Program-made: the position numbers and the translations under genes
Notes under the pieces: generated by a model
What the model was told of the DNA's origin: nothing
The model's database searches: none
Seen by the model: the letters and a program-made list of their open reading frames with translations, nothing else
Assembly (NCBI RefSeq): GCF_001050235.1
Contig: NZ_DF967972.1
Coordinates: forward strand, 460,269 to 515,523
Reading direction: 5' to 3'
Length of the DNA stretch: 55,255 nt
Source: Longilinea arvoryzae
Lineage (GTDB): Bacteria; Chloroflexota; Anaerolineae; Anaerolineales; Anaerolineaceae
Part shown: in pieces, positions 23,426-32,406 of the stretch
Layout: every line of letters begins with the position of its first letter
How positions within the stretch are numbered: the stretch's first letter is position 1

Positions 23426-24352
23426 CTAATCCCGGATTTCTTTTCCGGTTAATCTCAAGAATACGTCTTCGAGGGTTGGCTGTTCGGAATGTATGTTGTC
23501 GTAAGGCAGGTTGGCTGTATCCAGCGCGTTGACGACTTTGCCAACCAGCCCTTCTTTCTTACCATACACCAGAATGCGCTCGCCGATTTTTTCAACGCGC
23601 GTGACACCTGGGAGCGAGGTGAATATTGCATGATCCACCGGTTGACTCGTTTCGAACACTACCCGGCTCTCATCTCCCAGCGAATCCACCAGTTTTTGGG
23701 GGCTGTCCAGGGCCACGATCTTTCCGTGATCGATGATGGCTACCCGGTCGCACAGGCGTTCGGCCTCCTCCATGAAATGCGTGGTGAGAAAAACCGTCTT
23801 CCCGATGGATTGGATGTGCCAGACCAGATCCCACATGGCTCGCCTGGCCTGCGGATCGAGTCCAGTGGTCAGCTCGTCCAGGAAGACGATTTCGGGATCG
23901 TTGACCAGCGCCAACGCGATGAAGACGCGCTGTTTTTGGCCGCCCGACAGTTTGGAAATATAGGCATTACGCTTCTCTTCCAATTCCATTTTCGCGAGCA
24001 ACAGACGCCAATCGATCGTTTTCTGATAGAACGAAGAAAACAGGTCGAGCGCCTCCCATACCTTAATCCGGTCCGGCAGGGCGGCGGATTGGAATTGGAT
24101 GCCAATGCGCTCGCGCAACGCATAACCATCCTGGTGCGGATCCAGCCCCAAAACCCGGATATTTCCCTGTTCGGGCTGGCGCAGGCCCTCGATGCATTCG
24201 ATGGTGGTGGTCTTGCCGGCGCCGTTGGGACCGAGCATGCCGAATATTTCGCCGCGATGGATGTCGAAAGAAACGCCGTCCACGGCGCGCACGCCCGGAT
24301 AGTGTTTGATCAGATTTTCGACCTCGATCACCGCTTCATTATGCAATTTCAT
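23426..24352 (-). CDS. ABC transporter ATP-binding subunit, DrrA-like
   Basis: Predicted 308-residue ATPase. Walker A is GPNGAGKT (41-48), the signature is LSGGQKQR, and Walker B is EIVFLDELTTGLDP, where the usual DEP is DEL, a variant seen in some drug-exporter ATPases. The H-loop is TTHFMEEAERLCD. The C-terminus (about 225-308) matches the accessory domain of DrrA-type exporters, with PTLEDVFLRLTGKEIRD at the end. It lies between a MarR regulator (9 bp upstream) and its permease (10 bp downstream). Confidence 0.93.
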   Translation of the reverse strand: MKLHNEAVIEVENLIKHYPGVRAVDGVSFDIHRGEIFGMLGPNGAGKTTTIECIEGLRQPEQGNIRVLGLDPHQDGYALRERIGIQFQSAALPDRIKVWEALDLFSSFYQKTIDWRLLLAKMELEEKRNAYISKLSGGQKQRVFIALALVNDPEIVFLDELTTGLDPQARRAMWDLVWHIQSIGKTVFLTTHFMEEAERLCDRVAIIDHGKIVALDSPQKLVDSLGDESRVVFETSQPVDHAIFTSLPGVTRVEKIGERILVYGKKEGLVGKVVNALDTANLPYDNIHSEQPTLEDVFLRLTGKEIRD

Positions 24353-24361
24353 TCTTACTCC

Positions 24362-24937
24362 TTACCCATTCAGCCGCGGCGTTGATTCCGGCCGGGCTGT
24401 ATCCTCCGGGTCTTCAACATAGTCAGGCGGGCGCGGGGCCGATTCCAGAATCACCCGTCCCTCTGGGATACTTAACAGCACCTTGATGAGCAGATCGCGC
24501 AACTGCAGGGATTTACCCTCGCCGAGGGACTGCACGGCTTTGAACGCCAGATCTTCTTCCGAGATGACCGGCATGGCCGCCAGCAGCGCGCGCCCCTGTG
24601 AGGTAAGTTGAATAGGGTGGCGTCGGCGGTCGTAAGGGTCAGCGCCGCGCGTAACCAACCCCTTCTGCTCGAGTAAATCGATGATGCGCAGAATAGAGGA
24701 AGGATCCATGCCCATGCGCAGGCTAAACGTGCTGATGGTCAGGTTTTCAGCCTGCAGCATTTGCAGAATTCCGAACTGCAGGCCGCTCAAGGTCACGCCG
24801 GAATTTTGCATTCGCCGGCTGACGTCATCGTTGAAGAACTTGAGCAGCAGGGCTGCCAGGCCTCGGATTTCGTTGGCACGTACAATCCAATTGACGTCGG
24901 GCAAGGTTTCCTCCGATTGATTGCGATTATCAATCAT
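24362..24937 (-). CDS. MarR-family transcriptional regulator
   Basis: Predicted 191-residue winged-helix regulator. The core TLSGLQFGILQMLQAENLTI, SSILRIIDLLEQKGLV and the wing GADPYDRRRHPIQLTSQG are diagnostic of MarR. It leads a three-gene exporter operon, so ligand-relieved repression of its own efflux pump is the natural reading. The ATG at 24937 was preferred over a TTG four codons earlier; neither has a Shine-Dalgarno, so the message may be leaderless. Repeated TATCAATCAT boxes cover the start region. Confidence 0.92.
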   Translation of the reverse strand: MIDNRNQSEETLPDVNWIVRANEIRGLAALLLKFFNDDVSRRMQNSGVTLSGLQFGILQMLQAENLTISTFSLRMGMDPSSILRIIDLLEQKGLVTRGADPYDRRRHPIQLTSQGRALLAAMPVISEEDLAFKAVQSLGEGKSLQLRDLLIKVLLSIPEGRVILESAPRPPDYVEDPEDTARPESTPRLNG

Positions 24938-24969
24938 TTCACATATCAATCATATATCATTTCAATCAA
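24916..24969. promoter_or_regulatory. Candidate MarR operator: phased repeats over the operon start
   Basis: TATCAATCAT occurs at 24928 and 24944 and a variant TTTCAATCAA at 24960, exactly 16 bp apart. ATTGAT and ATCAAT (24916-24934) also form an inverted repeat with a seven-base spacer. The boxes overlap the MarR start codon and its likely promoter, so binding would block transcription or initiation. Confidence 0.6.
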
Positions 24970-25202
24970 AAGTCAAGAGACATGGATCCGCCGATCGGGT
25001 CACCTCTGCGGACAACCTTGGTCCTATATTGGTCCCTTTTCCAAAAAACATCCTGAGAAAAAGTGGCTCTATTAAATTGACCCGGGTTCTTTTCCAAATA
25101 TAATTTAGTAATTACAAGAATTGATTGAGCGTCATGCTAAAGAATTTCTAAAAAATTGCCATCACCAGGCATTTTCCTGATTTCCGCATTGATGGAGCGA
25201 AC

Positions 25203-25976
25203 ATGAACGCCGAGCCAATTTATTGCACCGCTTGTGGAACTTCGAACGAACCGGATGCCCGGTTTTGCTATAAATGCGGTAAGCCGATCAAAGGCAGCGA
25301 ACCTGCCCTGCCCGTTAGAGCCGCATCCGATTTCATCAGCCTATCCTGCCCGAATTGCGGCGGAAAGCTGGAAATCACGCCGGACATGGAACGTTTCTCC
25401 TGTAAATTCTGCGGCACCGAACACCTGGTCCGCAGATCGGGCGGCGCTGTCTCGCTTGCACCGGTTGTGGAAGGTCTGAAACGGGTGGAAACCAAATTCG
25501 ACCAGGTGTTGACCGGCTCCGATCGCATGGCCGCCGAACAAACGATCCAAAGGCTAAAAAATGAAACCCGCTCGCTGGAACAACAGATACAAGAAAAACA
25601 GGGTTATCTAAAATCCATCACTCCCCAAAAGAGTCTTTACACGCTGGGCGTTCTTTTCATGGCGTTTGCCGTTTTGGCCTACCCACTGGGTAGCCATGTG
25701 TTGTATTACAAAATCTATAATTTTATCAACCACCTTCTATTCAATACGCCTTTCTTCGCTGAAGAAAGCCAATTCGTAGGTTGGAGCTGTGTCATCTTTT
25801 GCGTTTTGATCGCCGTCATTTTGATCTCCTCCTCGAAAGTAAAGCCGCTGGCGGGGAAAAAGAAAGCCGCCGATCTGGAGGAGAAAACGCGCGCCGAGCT
25901 TGAACAGCTCAAGACAGAGTTGCAGGAACGCAGGCAGCAACTGGCCCAATTGAATCGGTATACGACGGAGAGGTAA
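25203..25976 (+). CDS. Double zinc-ribbon membrane protein
   Basis: Predicted 257-residue protein. The N-terminus is a zinc ribbon of the DZR/zinc-ribbon_2 type (CTACGTSNEPDARFCYKCG, about 8-26). A second four-cysteine ribbon follows (CPNCGG...CKFCG, about 49-70). A coiled coil spans about 105-140, then two transmembrane segments (about 145-165 and 193-212), then a second basic coiled coil to the end. Such proteins are common and uncharacterised; they are thought to be membrane-tethered adaptors. It stands alone on its strand; the hairpin at 26006-26038 ends it. Confidence 0.82.
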   Translation: MNAEPIYCTACGTSNEPDARFCYKCGKPIKGSEPALPVRAASDFISLSCPNCGGKLEITPDMERFSCKFCGTEHLVRRSGGAVSLAPVVEGLKRVETKFDQVLTGSDRMAAEQTIQRLKNETRSLEQQIQEKQGYLKSITPQKSLYTLGVLFMAFAVLAYPLGSHVLYYKIYNFINHLLFNTPFFAEESQFVGWSCVIFCVLIAVILISSSKVKPLAGKKKAADLEEKTRAELEQLKTELQERRQQLAQLNRYTTER

Positions 25977-26005
25977 GAGCCCGCTGCAGGAACCAAAAAC
26001 AGCGC

Positions 26006-26038
26006 GTAGGGTGCGTTCAAAAATCGAACGCACCCTAC
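26006..26038 (+). terminator. Long perfect hairpin after the zinc-ribbon gene
   Basis: Arms GTAGGGTGCGTTC and GAACGCACCCTAC pair perfectly (13 bp) around a seven-base loop, 29 bp past the stop. There is no real T-run, so it may be a dispersed repeat module rather than a simple terminator. A decayed relative lies at 42942-42972. Confidence 0.6.
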
Positions 26039-26186
26039 AATAAATCAAATCCTCGCAGGTCGGTTCGGCGGGGTGAGGAAAAACTTCTGTGGGAAATTCA
26101 TCCTCTTAGAACCGACCTCTTGACTTTCAAGACGGTATCTACTTGAACTGCGCGTGCCAACCCCCATTAGGGGGCAGGTGCACGCC

Positions 26187-27134
26187 CTACACCAACTTTT
26201 GCTTGATGTACGCCATGGTCTCTTCCCAGGCCCGGGTTGCCTCAGGGAACATGGGCGCCAATAGCGGGAAGCAGTGCACCATGTCTTCCCAGACTCGCAG
26301 GCAAATATCCACCCCGGCCGCTTTGGCTTTCGCGGCAAAACGCACCGAATCGTCCAGCAGAATCTCGTGGTCGCCGACCTGGATCAAAATCGGAGGCAGC
26401 CCGTGCAGATCCCCGTAAAGCGGCGAAATCCACGGGTTCCGCGGATCGTTCGGCCCGACGTAATACCCACCCCACACGTCCCAAGAACCCAGCGTGGAGA
26501 TGTCGCGCATGGCATTGGTGCGGTAGGAATCACCGGTGCAGGCCAGATCGGTCCAGGGCGAAAGCGCCACGCCCGCCGCGGGCAAGGGCAGGCGCTCATC
26601 GCGAATGGCCAACAGGCTGGCCAGGCACAGGCCGCCACCCGCCGATTCTCCCACGATGACGATCCTGGCCGGCGCGATGCCCTGCTCCAGCAGCCAGCGA
26701 TAGGCCGTCAGCGTATCTTCCATAGCAGCGGGAAAGGGATGCTCGGGCGCCAGGCGGTAATCGTACAACAGCGCGCCGACGCCGGTGGCCTGGACGAAAC
26801 GAGCCACGTGCATGCGGTGATCGATGCAGTTGCCGCTGACGTATCCGCCGCCGTGGGTGTAGAAGATGGCCCGATCCGCGGCGCCGGGCTGCTCCGGCCC
26901 CCCGGCCGGATAAATCCACTCCGCCGAAAGCCCATCCGGCAGCCCGGGGATGCAAACCGGCGAAACATGGATATCGGCGGGCATTTTACTGAATTTCTGC
27001 GCGCCCTTTTCGTTCTCCTCGCGCAGGCGCAGCGTGGAGGTCTGTGGAGTAATCACTTCGCGATTAAGCCGTCCTTTAAATAAATGCCGGTTTTGGATGG
27101 CGAAGATCACAAGTTTGCTCTTGAAACTGGACAT
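26187..27134 (-). CDS. Alpha/beta hydrolase, hormone-sensitive-lipase type esterase
   Basis: Predicted 315-residue cytoplasmic esterase or lipase. The oxyanion-hole motif is HGGGYVSG from His94, the nucleophile is Ser164 in GESAGG, and the catalytic His is His287 in DMVHCFP. The acid is within VGDHEILLDD (254-262). Family IV (HSL-like) enzymes hydrolyse short- to medium-chain esters. AGGAG precedes the ATG. It lies 32 bp downstream of a TetR gene with its own promoter and operator, so it is likely under that repressor's control. There is no signal peptide. Confidence 0.93.
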   Translation of the reverse strand: MSSFKSKLVIFAIQNRHLFKGRLNREVITPQTSTLRLREENEKGAQKFSKMPADIHVSPVCIPGLPDGLSAEWIYPAGGPEQPGAADRAIFYTHGGGYVSGNCIDHRMHVARFVQATGVGALLYDYRLAPEHPFPAAMEDTLTAYRWLLEQGIAPARIVIVGESAGGGLCLASLLAIRDERLPLPAAGVALSPWTDLACTGDSYRTNAMRDISTLGSWDVWGGYYVGPNDPRNPWISPLYGDLHGLPPILIQVGDHEILLDDSVRFAAKAKAAGVDICLRVWEDMVHCFPLLAPMFPEATRAWEETMAYIKQKLV

Positions 27135-27166
27135 GATGGATGGCTCCTATGGGTCTGTGGCGGGGT

Positions 27167-27775
27167 TCAGGACTGCGCCCCGCGAATGAATAAATCAACG
27201 GATTGAGCAATGGCTTTCTGCGGATCGAAGGTCTCCGGCTCCAGATAAAACGGCTGGATGGCCGCGATTAATGCGTATTCAAACAACCCTTCCAGCATCG
27301 TCTGAGGCAGGTCGGCGCGCAATTCACCGGCTGCCTGCCCCAGGCGGATGATCTCGTGAATCAGCAGCGACAGGCCGCTCTGCTCGGCTTCCGGAACGGG
27401 ATGGAAGGAGAGAACGTTCTTCATCCGGTAGACCATGAACGACTCAAAGATCTGCTTCTGCCTTCTGACGCCCTCGACCAGATCGGTAAACACGGCCGTC
27501 AGGCGCGCGCGGGTGTCCGGCAGGTCACGCAGCTTCGCGACGCGATCTTCGTTGCGGTCCTGAAAGGATTGCTGCAGGTAGGCATTGATGATGGCCTCTT
27601 TAGAGGGGAAATAATTGTATAGCGTGCCCCTGGCGATATCCGCCACATCGGCGATCTGCTCCATGGTGACCGAATCCAGCCCAAACTGGTTGAACAGCTC
27701 GACCGAAACGGCGATGATCTTGCGCTGGGTGTTTTCTTTCTTTCGATCCATACGGCGAGGAGATGATGATTCCAT
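27167..27775 (-). CDS. TetR-family regulator of the esterase operon
   Basis: Predicted 202-residue repressor. The N-terminal helix-turn-helix has VTMEQIADVADIARGTLYNYFPSKEAII, a standard TetR motif. An ATG 12 codons upstream (27811) exists but lies inside the 28-bp operator, so the ATG at 27775 was chosen; it has AGGG five bases before it. The start could also be eight codons further in. It is transcribed from the promoter at 27835-27863 and shares the message with the esterase gene. Inducer unknown. Confidence 0.9.
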   Translation of the reverse strand: MESSSPRRMDRKKENTQRKIIAVSVELFNQFGLDSVTMEQIADVADIARGTLYNYFPSKEAIINAYLQQSFQDRNEDRVAKLRDLPDTRARLTAVFTDLVEGVRRQKQIFESFMVYRMKNVLSFHPVPEAEQSGLSLLIHEIIRLGQAAGELRADLPQTMLEGLFEYALIAAIQPFYLEPETFDPQKAIAQSVDLFIRGAQS

Positions 27776-27805
27776 GGCAACCCTAAATGAAGATAATAAA
27801 TAATT

Positions 27806-27863
27806 AGACATAGTCCAATGTTGGACAATGTCTAATTATAAAATCACCCTCTCCACCTGTCAA
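27806..27863 (-). promoter_or_regulatory. Consensus sigma-70-type promoter with overlapping 28-bp TetR operator
   Basis: On the minus strand TTGACA (27863-27858) and TATAAT (27840-27835) are separated by exactly 17 bases. Just downstream, 27806-27833 is an inverted repeat AGACATaGTCCAA-TG-TTGGACaATGTCT, perfect but for one position per arm. The expected transcription start falls inside it. This is a classic autorepressed promoter for TetR and the esterase. Confidence 0.88.
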
Positions 27864-27924
27864 GAGCATGGAATTGTGCTACGGCCAAGCTGCGCCCGTG
27901 CCCGGGCAGGCGCACGCTCTACGC

Positions 27925-29391
27925 CTATTGAATCCGCACGATCATCCAGGCCTTCGCCACGGCTTGAATCAGGTCGTTGAGCGCCAGGGTGAACACCACG
28001 ATGGCGACATCCGGCAGGAAACCGGTGAACCAGTTCCAGTTGAACCCGCGCCCCAGGAAGGCGGGCACAATCATCACAACGATCAGCAGCGTAAAGGCCA
28101 CCCCCAGCAGGTGCTTCGCGACCTCCAACCAGCGCCGGCGCAGCGTCCAATCTCGCACGCGGCCGCGCCAGCGGGGCAAGCGCAAGATGTCGCGCACGGT
28201 CAGCCCAAGAATGACGAGCCAGAGGATGAACAACCCCCAGCCGTACAGCATGGAGGAAATCCCTTCGGCCGGTCGGGATTGTCCGGTGAGGAGTCCGGCC
28301 AGACTCCAGAAGACCGTGTTGTATTCGTTGTAGTCCTTGAGCAGGTGGTTCTCATTTACCAGCATCACCAGCGACATTTTGCGCTGCGGCAACAACAGCA
28401 CAGCCGTATGGAAACGTTCGGTGTCGCCGCCGTGTGTGATTTGCGTCTCGCCGTAATACTTCGAAATGTACCAGCCAAAACCGTAGGTGCTGTCTGCGGC
28501 CGAATTGGGTGTGAAGAGCTGCGCGACGCTCTCGGGGCTGAGGACGCGCGCCCCATCCAATTCGCCGCCATTCATCAACGCCATCGAATAGCGTGCCAGG
28601 TCAGAAGCCGAGGAGATGAGGAAGCCGGCCGGCTGGTCGTACCGGTAAAAGGTCTGATCGACCGGCAGCGCCAGCATGAAGATCTGCGCGTAACCCTGCG
28701 CCAGTCCGGCCGCCTGCGCGGCAGCCGGGTCGGTAAATGAACGTGTCATTTTCAGAGGCGCGAAAATATGCGCGCTGATATAGTCGCCGTAGGTTTGGCC
28801 GGAAGCGGTTTCGACCAACAAACCCAACAGGCTGTAACCGGGATTGAAGTACTGCATCTTTTCCCCGGGACGAGCGGCAAGGCGGGCGCGGGATAAATCG
28901 CGCGCCAAAACCTCGAGCGAAGTATCCGGCGGGAAGGATTCAACATACCCCGCTTCGGACAGGCCGCTGGTATGCTGGAGTAGTTGGCGGATCGTGATCT
29001 GTCCCGAGGCTTGCTCATCGGCAACCCGGAACCAGGGCAGGTAGGATTTCACCGGTTCGTCCAACGCCAGCTTCCCCTGCTCGACCAACTGCATCACCGC
29101 CATGGCCGTGAAGGATTTGGTCTGTGAACCGATGTAGAACGGCGTATCAGGGGTCACAGCGCGATCGTCGCCGGCCTGACCATAACCGCGGCTGAAGACG
29201 ATCTGGTCATCCTGCGTGACTGCCAGCGCGATGCCTGGAATATTGTGGCGGCGCATGGCGGTCGTGAGATAGTCATCGACAGCCTTAAAATCACCGGCCG
29301 CGCCGGATGCCCGGACATCGGAAGTAACCAGCGTGCACACGAAAATGAGGCACAAAGCAGCGAGTAAAAAATGGCTGAGTTTATGAGTCAT
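27925..29391 (-). CDS. Secreted serine hydrolase (class C beta-lactamase-like) with C-terminal membrane helices
   Basis: Predicted 488-residue protein. A signal peptide (1-29) precedes a serine beta-lactamase/D-peptidase domain of the PF00144 family: SQTK with nucleophile Ser89 and Lys92, the Tyr-x-Asn motif YFN (Tyr181, Asn183), and HGG at 320-322 replacing KTG. About 100 C-terminal residues have three or four transmembrane segments, a layout known in this family. It probably acts outside the membrane on peptides, esters or peptidoglycan; true beta-lactamase activity is not implied. The ATG at 29391 has AAGGAG upstream and begins the signal peptide. Confidence 0.9.
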   Translation of the reverse strand: MTHKLSHFLLAALCLIFVCTLVTSDVRASGAAGDFKAVDDYLTTAMRRHNIPGIALAVTQDDQIVFSRGYGQAGDDRAVTPDTPFYIGSQTKSFTAMAVMQLVEQGKLALDEPVKSYLPWFRVADEQASGQITIRQLLQHTSGLSEAGYVESFPPDTSLEVLARDLSRARLAARPGEKMQYFNPGYSLLGLLVETASGQTYGDYISAHIFAPLKMTRSFTDPAAAQAAGLAQGYAQIFMLALPVDQTFYRYDQPAGFLISSASDLARYSMALMNGGELDGARVLSPESVAQLFTPNSAADSTYGFGWYISKYYGETQITHGGDTERFHTAVLLLPQRKMSLVMLVNENHLLKDYNEYNTVFWSLAGLLTGQSRPAEGISSMLYGWGLFILWLVILGLTVRDILRLPRWRGRVRDWTLRRRWLEVAKHLLGVAFTLLIVVMIVPAFLGRGFNWNWFTGFLPDVAIVVFTLALNDLIQAVAKAWMIVRIQ

Positions 29392-29558
29392 GAGAGCTCC
29401 TTTTTGAGAAAACGGGGAAGCGATGGGCGCAATTGGCCATGCCCTCCCAAAATGAACGCGGAGATTTGACTTCACTATCGAAAGAAACAAGCCGAAAAAG
29501 CGATCTTTTCTTACCGGGTTTCAGTGTAATTTACCAAGACCCGGAATTGGGACATTTT

Positions 29559-30476
29559 TCAACTGATAACCTTGCTATAAAACAAGGTGTTGGATGCAAC
29601 CCGAAAACCGATCCTTTCAGCGACGCGCTGCATGGCAACGTTGGCGCTGCTGGCGCCCAGCAGGGCCGTGTCGATGCCGCGTTCGCGCAGCCGGTGCATG
29701 CCGGTGAGAATCAGCGCTCTGGCCAGACCCTGGCGGCGGTAGGCAGGGTGCACGCCCACCGGATCGGTCCAGCCCTCTTTCTTGCCCCCAGCGCGAGGAA
29801 CGTCATCCCCAAAAATCTGCCCCATGCAAAAGGCAGCCAGCGTTCCATCCGGCGCCATGGCCACCAGATCCAGGTCGGCCAGATAGTCAGGCGCGTTCAT
29901 GATCGAGCGCCGGTAATCAATGCTCATATTCTCCGTTCCGAAGGCAGACCGGTGCAGGGCCACGTAAGCTTCCAATTCGGCCGCTCCACCCATGGGGCGA
30001 ATATGAAAGCCCGGCGGGAGCTCCGGTTCGGGCAGTGGGCAGCCCAACGAGCAGGCCATGAGAAGGGAAGATTCGGCCTGACGGAGGAAACCAAAGCGTT
30101 CGAGCAGATCCAGGCGCGACCTGTCTTCCTCCAGCGCACTGGCGTCCAGGGTGAGCATCTCGCCTCTGGCCGGGTTGCGCTGGCGGGCCGCCTGCACCAG
30201 CCAGCCCATCATTTCGGCCTGTACGGCCGGGCTGAACGCATCCGCCCAAAAGGCATCCACCATATTCTGCCAGCGGCTGATATAGGCAAATCCGAGCAGT
30301 CGGTTCCCCGCTTCCCACAGCCGCGCGCTGACCTGGGCAGCGGGATCGTCCAGCTCTTCATACAAATCCGCCGCGATCGGGTAGACGCGCTGACCCGCAG
30401 CACGCAGATCTTTCGTCAGGCGGATCAAAGCGGGTAGATCGTCGGGATGGCGGTAAGGGCGGGAATGTATGTTCAT
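29559..30476 (-). CDS. Tandem GNAT-family N-acetyltransferase
   Basis: Predicted 305-residue protein with two GNAT folds. The C-terminal one has the acetyl-CoA loop VHPAYRRQGLARALI (about 248-262) and NVAMQRVAERIGF. The N-terminal one (HPDDLPALIRL start) is degenerate. The layout resembles mycothiol-synthase-like proteins. It follows the 282-residue membrane protein by 35 bp on the same strand. The ATG at 30476 has only weak ribosome-site support, but the frame upstream overlaps that gene. Confidence 0.85.
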   Translation of the reverse strand: MNIHSRPYRHPDDLPALIRLTKDLRAAGQRVYPIAADLYEELDDPAAQVSARLWEAGNRLLGFAYISRWQNMVDAFWADAFSPAVQAEMMGWLVQAARQRNPARGEMLTLDASALEEDRSRLDLLERFGFLRQAESSLLMACSLGCPLPEPELPPGFHIRPMGGAAELEAYVALHRSAFGTENMSIDYRRSIMNAPDYLADLDLVAMAPDGTLAAFCMGQIFGDDVPRAGGKKEGWTDPVGVHPAYRRQGLARALILTGMHRLRERGIDTALLGASSANVAMQRVAERIGFRVASNTLFYSKVIS

Positions 30477-30511
30477 GGTCGAGGTACTTATTGTTTTTAT
30501 GTGATCATCCG

Positions 30512-31360
30512 TCAGGCGGTTGGGTTTTGAGTCCGGGATCGGACGCCAGGCGAGCGGGTTCCGAAAGCAAAAAGGTTCAAGATTTGCCCTCCCAGGGATA
30601 CCACGCTCATCGTGAGCAGGGCGATGCCAAACAAGGCAGCCTCGCGGGGCAGGCGAGCGACCAGCCAACCGAGCAGGACGAAAGGCGCGCAAGCCAGGAT
30701 CATGGCCGGGATCAGACAGAACCTCGTTCGATACCAGGCTCGTTCGCCTTCCGGCGCATGATCGGGCAGAAATCCATGGATCGCAGTCGCAACCTCCGTC
30801 AGGGAAATCACCGCTGGCGGCCTCAAGATCAGAGCCGGCAAATCCGGTGCAAATGTCGAATATAGCGAGACCATCCTCCGGTCTCTTTCCAGCGAAAAGC
30901 GACTGAAGGATTCCCACGGCAGCAAAGTCCGGTCATGGACGATGCCCTTTTCGGTGATCGCATAAGCAACCGGATCGTGCCGGTAAATGATCAGGGGAAA
31001 AGAGATCAAGACACTTCCGGATAAGAAGCCGATCAACCCAGCGCCGAAATACTGAGCAAACCAGACCATCAGGAGCGTGACCCGGTCCGCCGATTCGGGA
31101 TACTCATTCAAAATCCCTGGGTTCGAAAACGCGGGCAGGGCGGCGGCGCTCAGGACAAAAACCGCCAGGACGTGAATCAAGATCGCAGTTGTGGAAATCC
31201 GCTCATATTCCCAGGCCGGCAGGGGAGCCTCCGTCCATTCATGGAGCACCCCGGTTATTTGCCCGGTCCGACGAGACATTTTGATCTTTCGATAGGTGCT
31301 GCGTCCACCGAAGACCATGCCTGCGGCGAAGAATAGCAATGGGAGCATGACAGACGACAT
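30512..31360 (-). CDS. Integral membrane protein of unknown function
   Basis: Predicted 282-residue protein with about five membrane segments: 4-20, 60-80, 94-122, 210-232 and 238-262. A soluble stretch between (about 125-205) has AYAITEKGIVHDRTLLPWESFSRF, which looks like the short PH-like strand repeat of bacterial membrane-anchored PH proteins, but this is a weak call. The ATG at 31360 is preceded by AAGGGG. It is upstream of the tandem GNAT gene and likely co-transcribed. Confidence 0.7.
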   Translation of the reverse strand: MSSVMLPLLFFAAGMVFGGRSTYRKIKMSRRTGQITGVLHEWTEAPLPAWEYERISTTAILIHVLAVFVLSAAALPAFSNPGILNEYPESADRVTLLMVWFAQYFGAGLIGFLSGSVLISFPLIIYRHDPVAYAITEKGIVHDRTLLPWESFSRFSLERDRRMVSLYSTFAPDLPALILRPPAVISLTEVATAIHGFLPDHAPEGERAWYRTRFCLIPAMILACAPFVLLGWLVARLPREAALFGIALLTMSVVSLGGQILNLFAFGTRSPGVRSRTQNPTA

Positions 31361-31490
31361 CGAACCCCTTCTCTCCGGCCAACGCTCAAATCATTTTCAA
31401 AGGATCGGGTATTCGAATATTATGCCATAACAACTGAAAACGCCCTCCAAAAATGAGCGCCGGATTGAAGGGATGATCCGATGGCTGGTT

Positions 31491-31904
31491 CTACACCCCG
31501 TCTTCCCAGGTCATGCTGGTAATTTTCCACTTATTGCCATCCAAAGCCATGCTGATGAAATTCTTGCCCTGTTTCAAGAATTTTTCACGCTCAAAATCCG
31601 CATACGCCGCGTATTCATTGCAAATGCAGCCGATATCCCCGTAGATGCGAATTTCATTTCCGACCGAATATTCATAGAAATCGTTCCGGGACAGAAAGGA
31701 TCGCATCCTTTCGATATAGCTATCCAGCATATAACTGGTAATGCCTGTGCGACCCTGGTCATCCTTTTTACAGATCGACAGGATGGCGCTGCCGATAAAA
31801 AGATCCCGAAAAGTCGACCAATCTCGATCATCCGTCATTTTTCCGGAAATAATTCCATAAAAGGATTGGATGTTAAATTCGATGGCTTGGGTTTCCTGAT
31901 TCAT
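31491..31904 (-). CDS. NTF2-like small protein
   Basis: Predicted 137-residue soluble protein. The first helix (AIEFNIQSFYGIISGKMTD), the DWSTFRDLF motif and the C-terminal strands KNFISMALDGNKWKITSMTWED follow the NTF2-like fold (nuclear transport factor 2/DUF4440-like). Ligand unknown. AGGAA lies six bases before the ATG. It is the third separate NTF2-like gene in the window. Confidence 0.75.
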   Translation of the reverse strand: MNQETQAIEFNIQSFYGIISGKMTDDRDWSTFRDLFIGSAILSICKKDDQGRTGITSYMLDSYIERMRSFLSRNDFYEYSVGNEIRIYGDIGCICNEYAAYADFEREKFLKQGKNFISMALDGNKWKITSMTWEDGV

Positions 31905-32007
31905 TCTTGTTCCTCATCTGCCAGCGGTCTTGAAATCCGTAGAATTAGGCAATTTTTGTTTATAACATGCCAGCCCATTCAATTGGAACAAAACTGGTCT
32001 CCAGGTA

Positions 32008-32154
32008 TCAAGACCCGTCCACCAGCACCGTAAAGCGATCGATCATTTTTCCGAAGATCCCCCCATCGCTGGCCGGAATCCAGGCCCATCTGCCAGCCTG
32101 CGGCGCAGGGATCGCGAAGCTCTCATATCGCTCTCCCCCTCCAACCGGCCAGTC
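32008..32154 (-). pseudogene. Possible remnant of a coding sequence (3' end)
   Basis: A 48-codon open frame on the minus strand reads GERYESFAIPAPQAGRWAWI and ends FTVLVDGS-stop. The composition looks protein-like, but an in-frame stop closes it upstream and no good start or ribosome site exists. It may be the tail of a decayed gene. It lies within a 502-bp gap (31905-32406) in which I see no other gene; the last 100 bp before the sigma gene are AT-rich and probably hold its promoter. Confidence 0.3.
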
Positions 32155-32406
32155 TTAACTCTATTCTTCCCTGATAATCAGGATCTGATCGATCGATATG
32201 GTATGATCACGCTCTCGCCATCCGCAGGGTTGCCACAAGGAACCATAAAATTCGTTGCACACGGCCGGATGGCTCTTCATTAAAATCAAAATAAAAAACC
32301 TTCGAATTGCTTAAACCGAATCAAAACCTATTCCACAAATAAACGAATGGCATCGGACGAAACGGTTTTCGTTCTTCTTCGCCAACCTTTTTAGCCTCGC
32401 CCCTGT

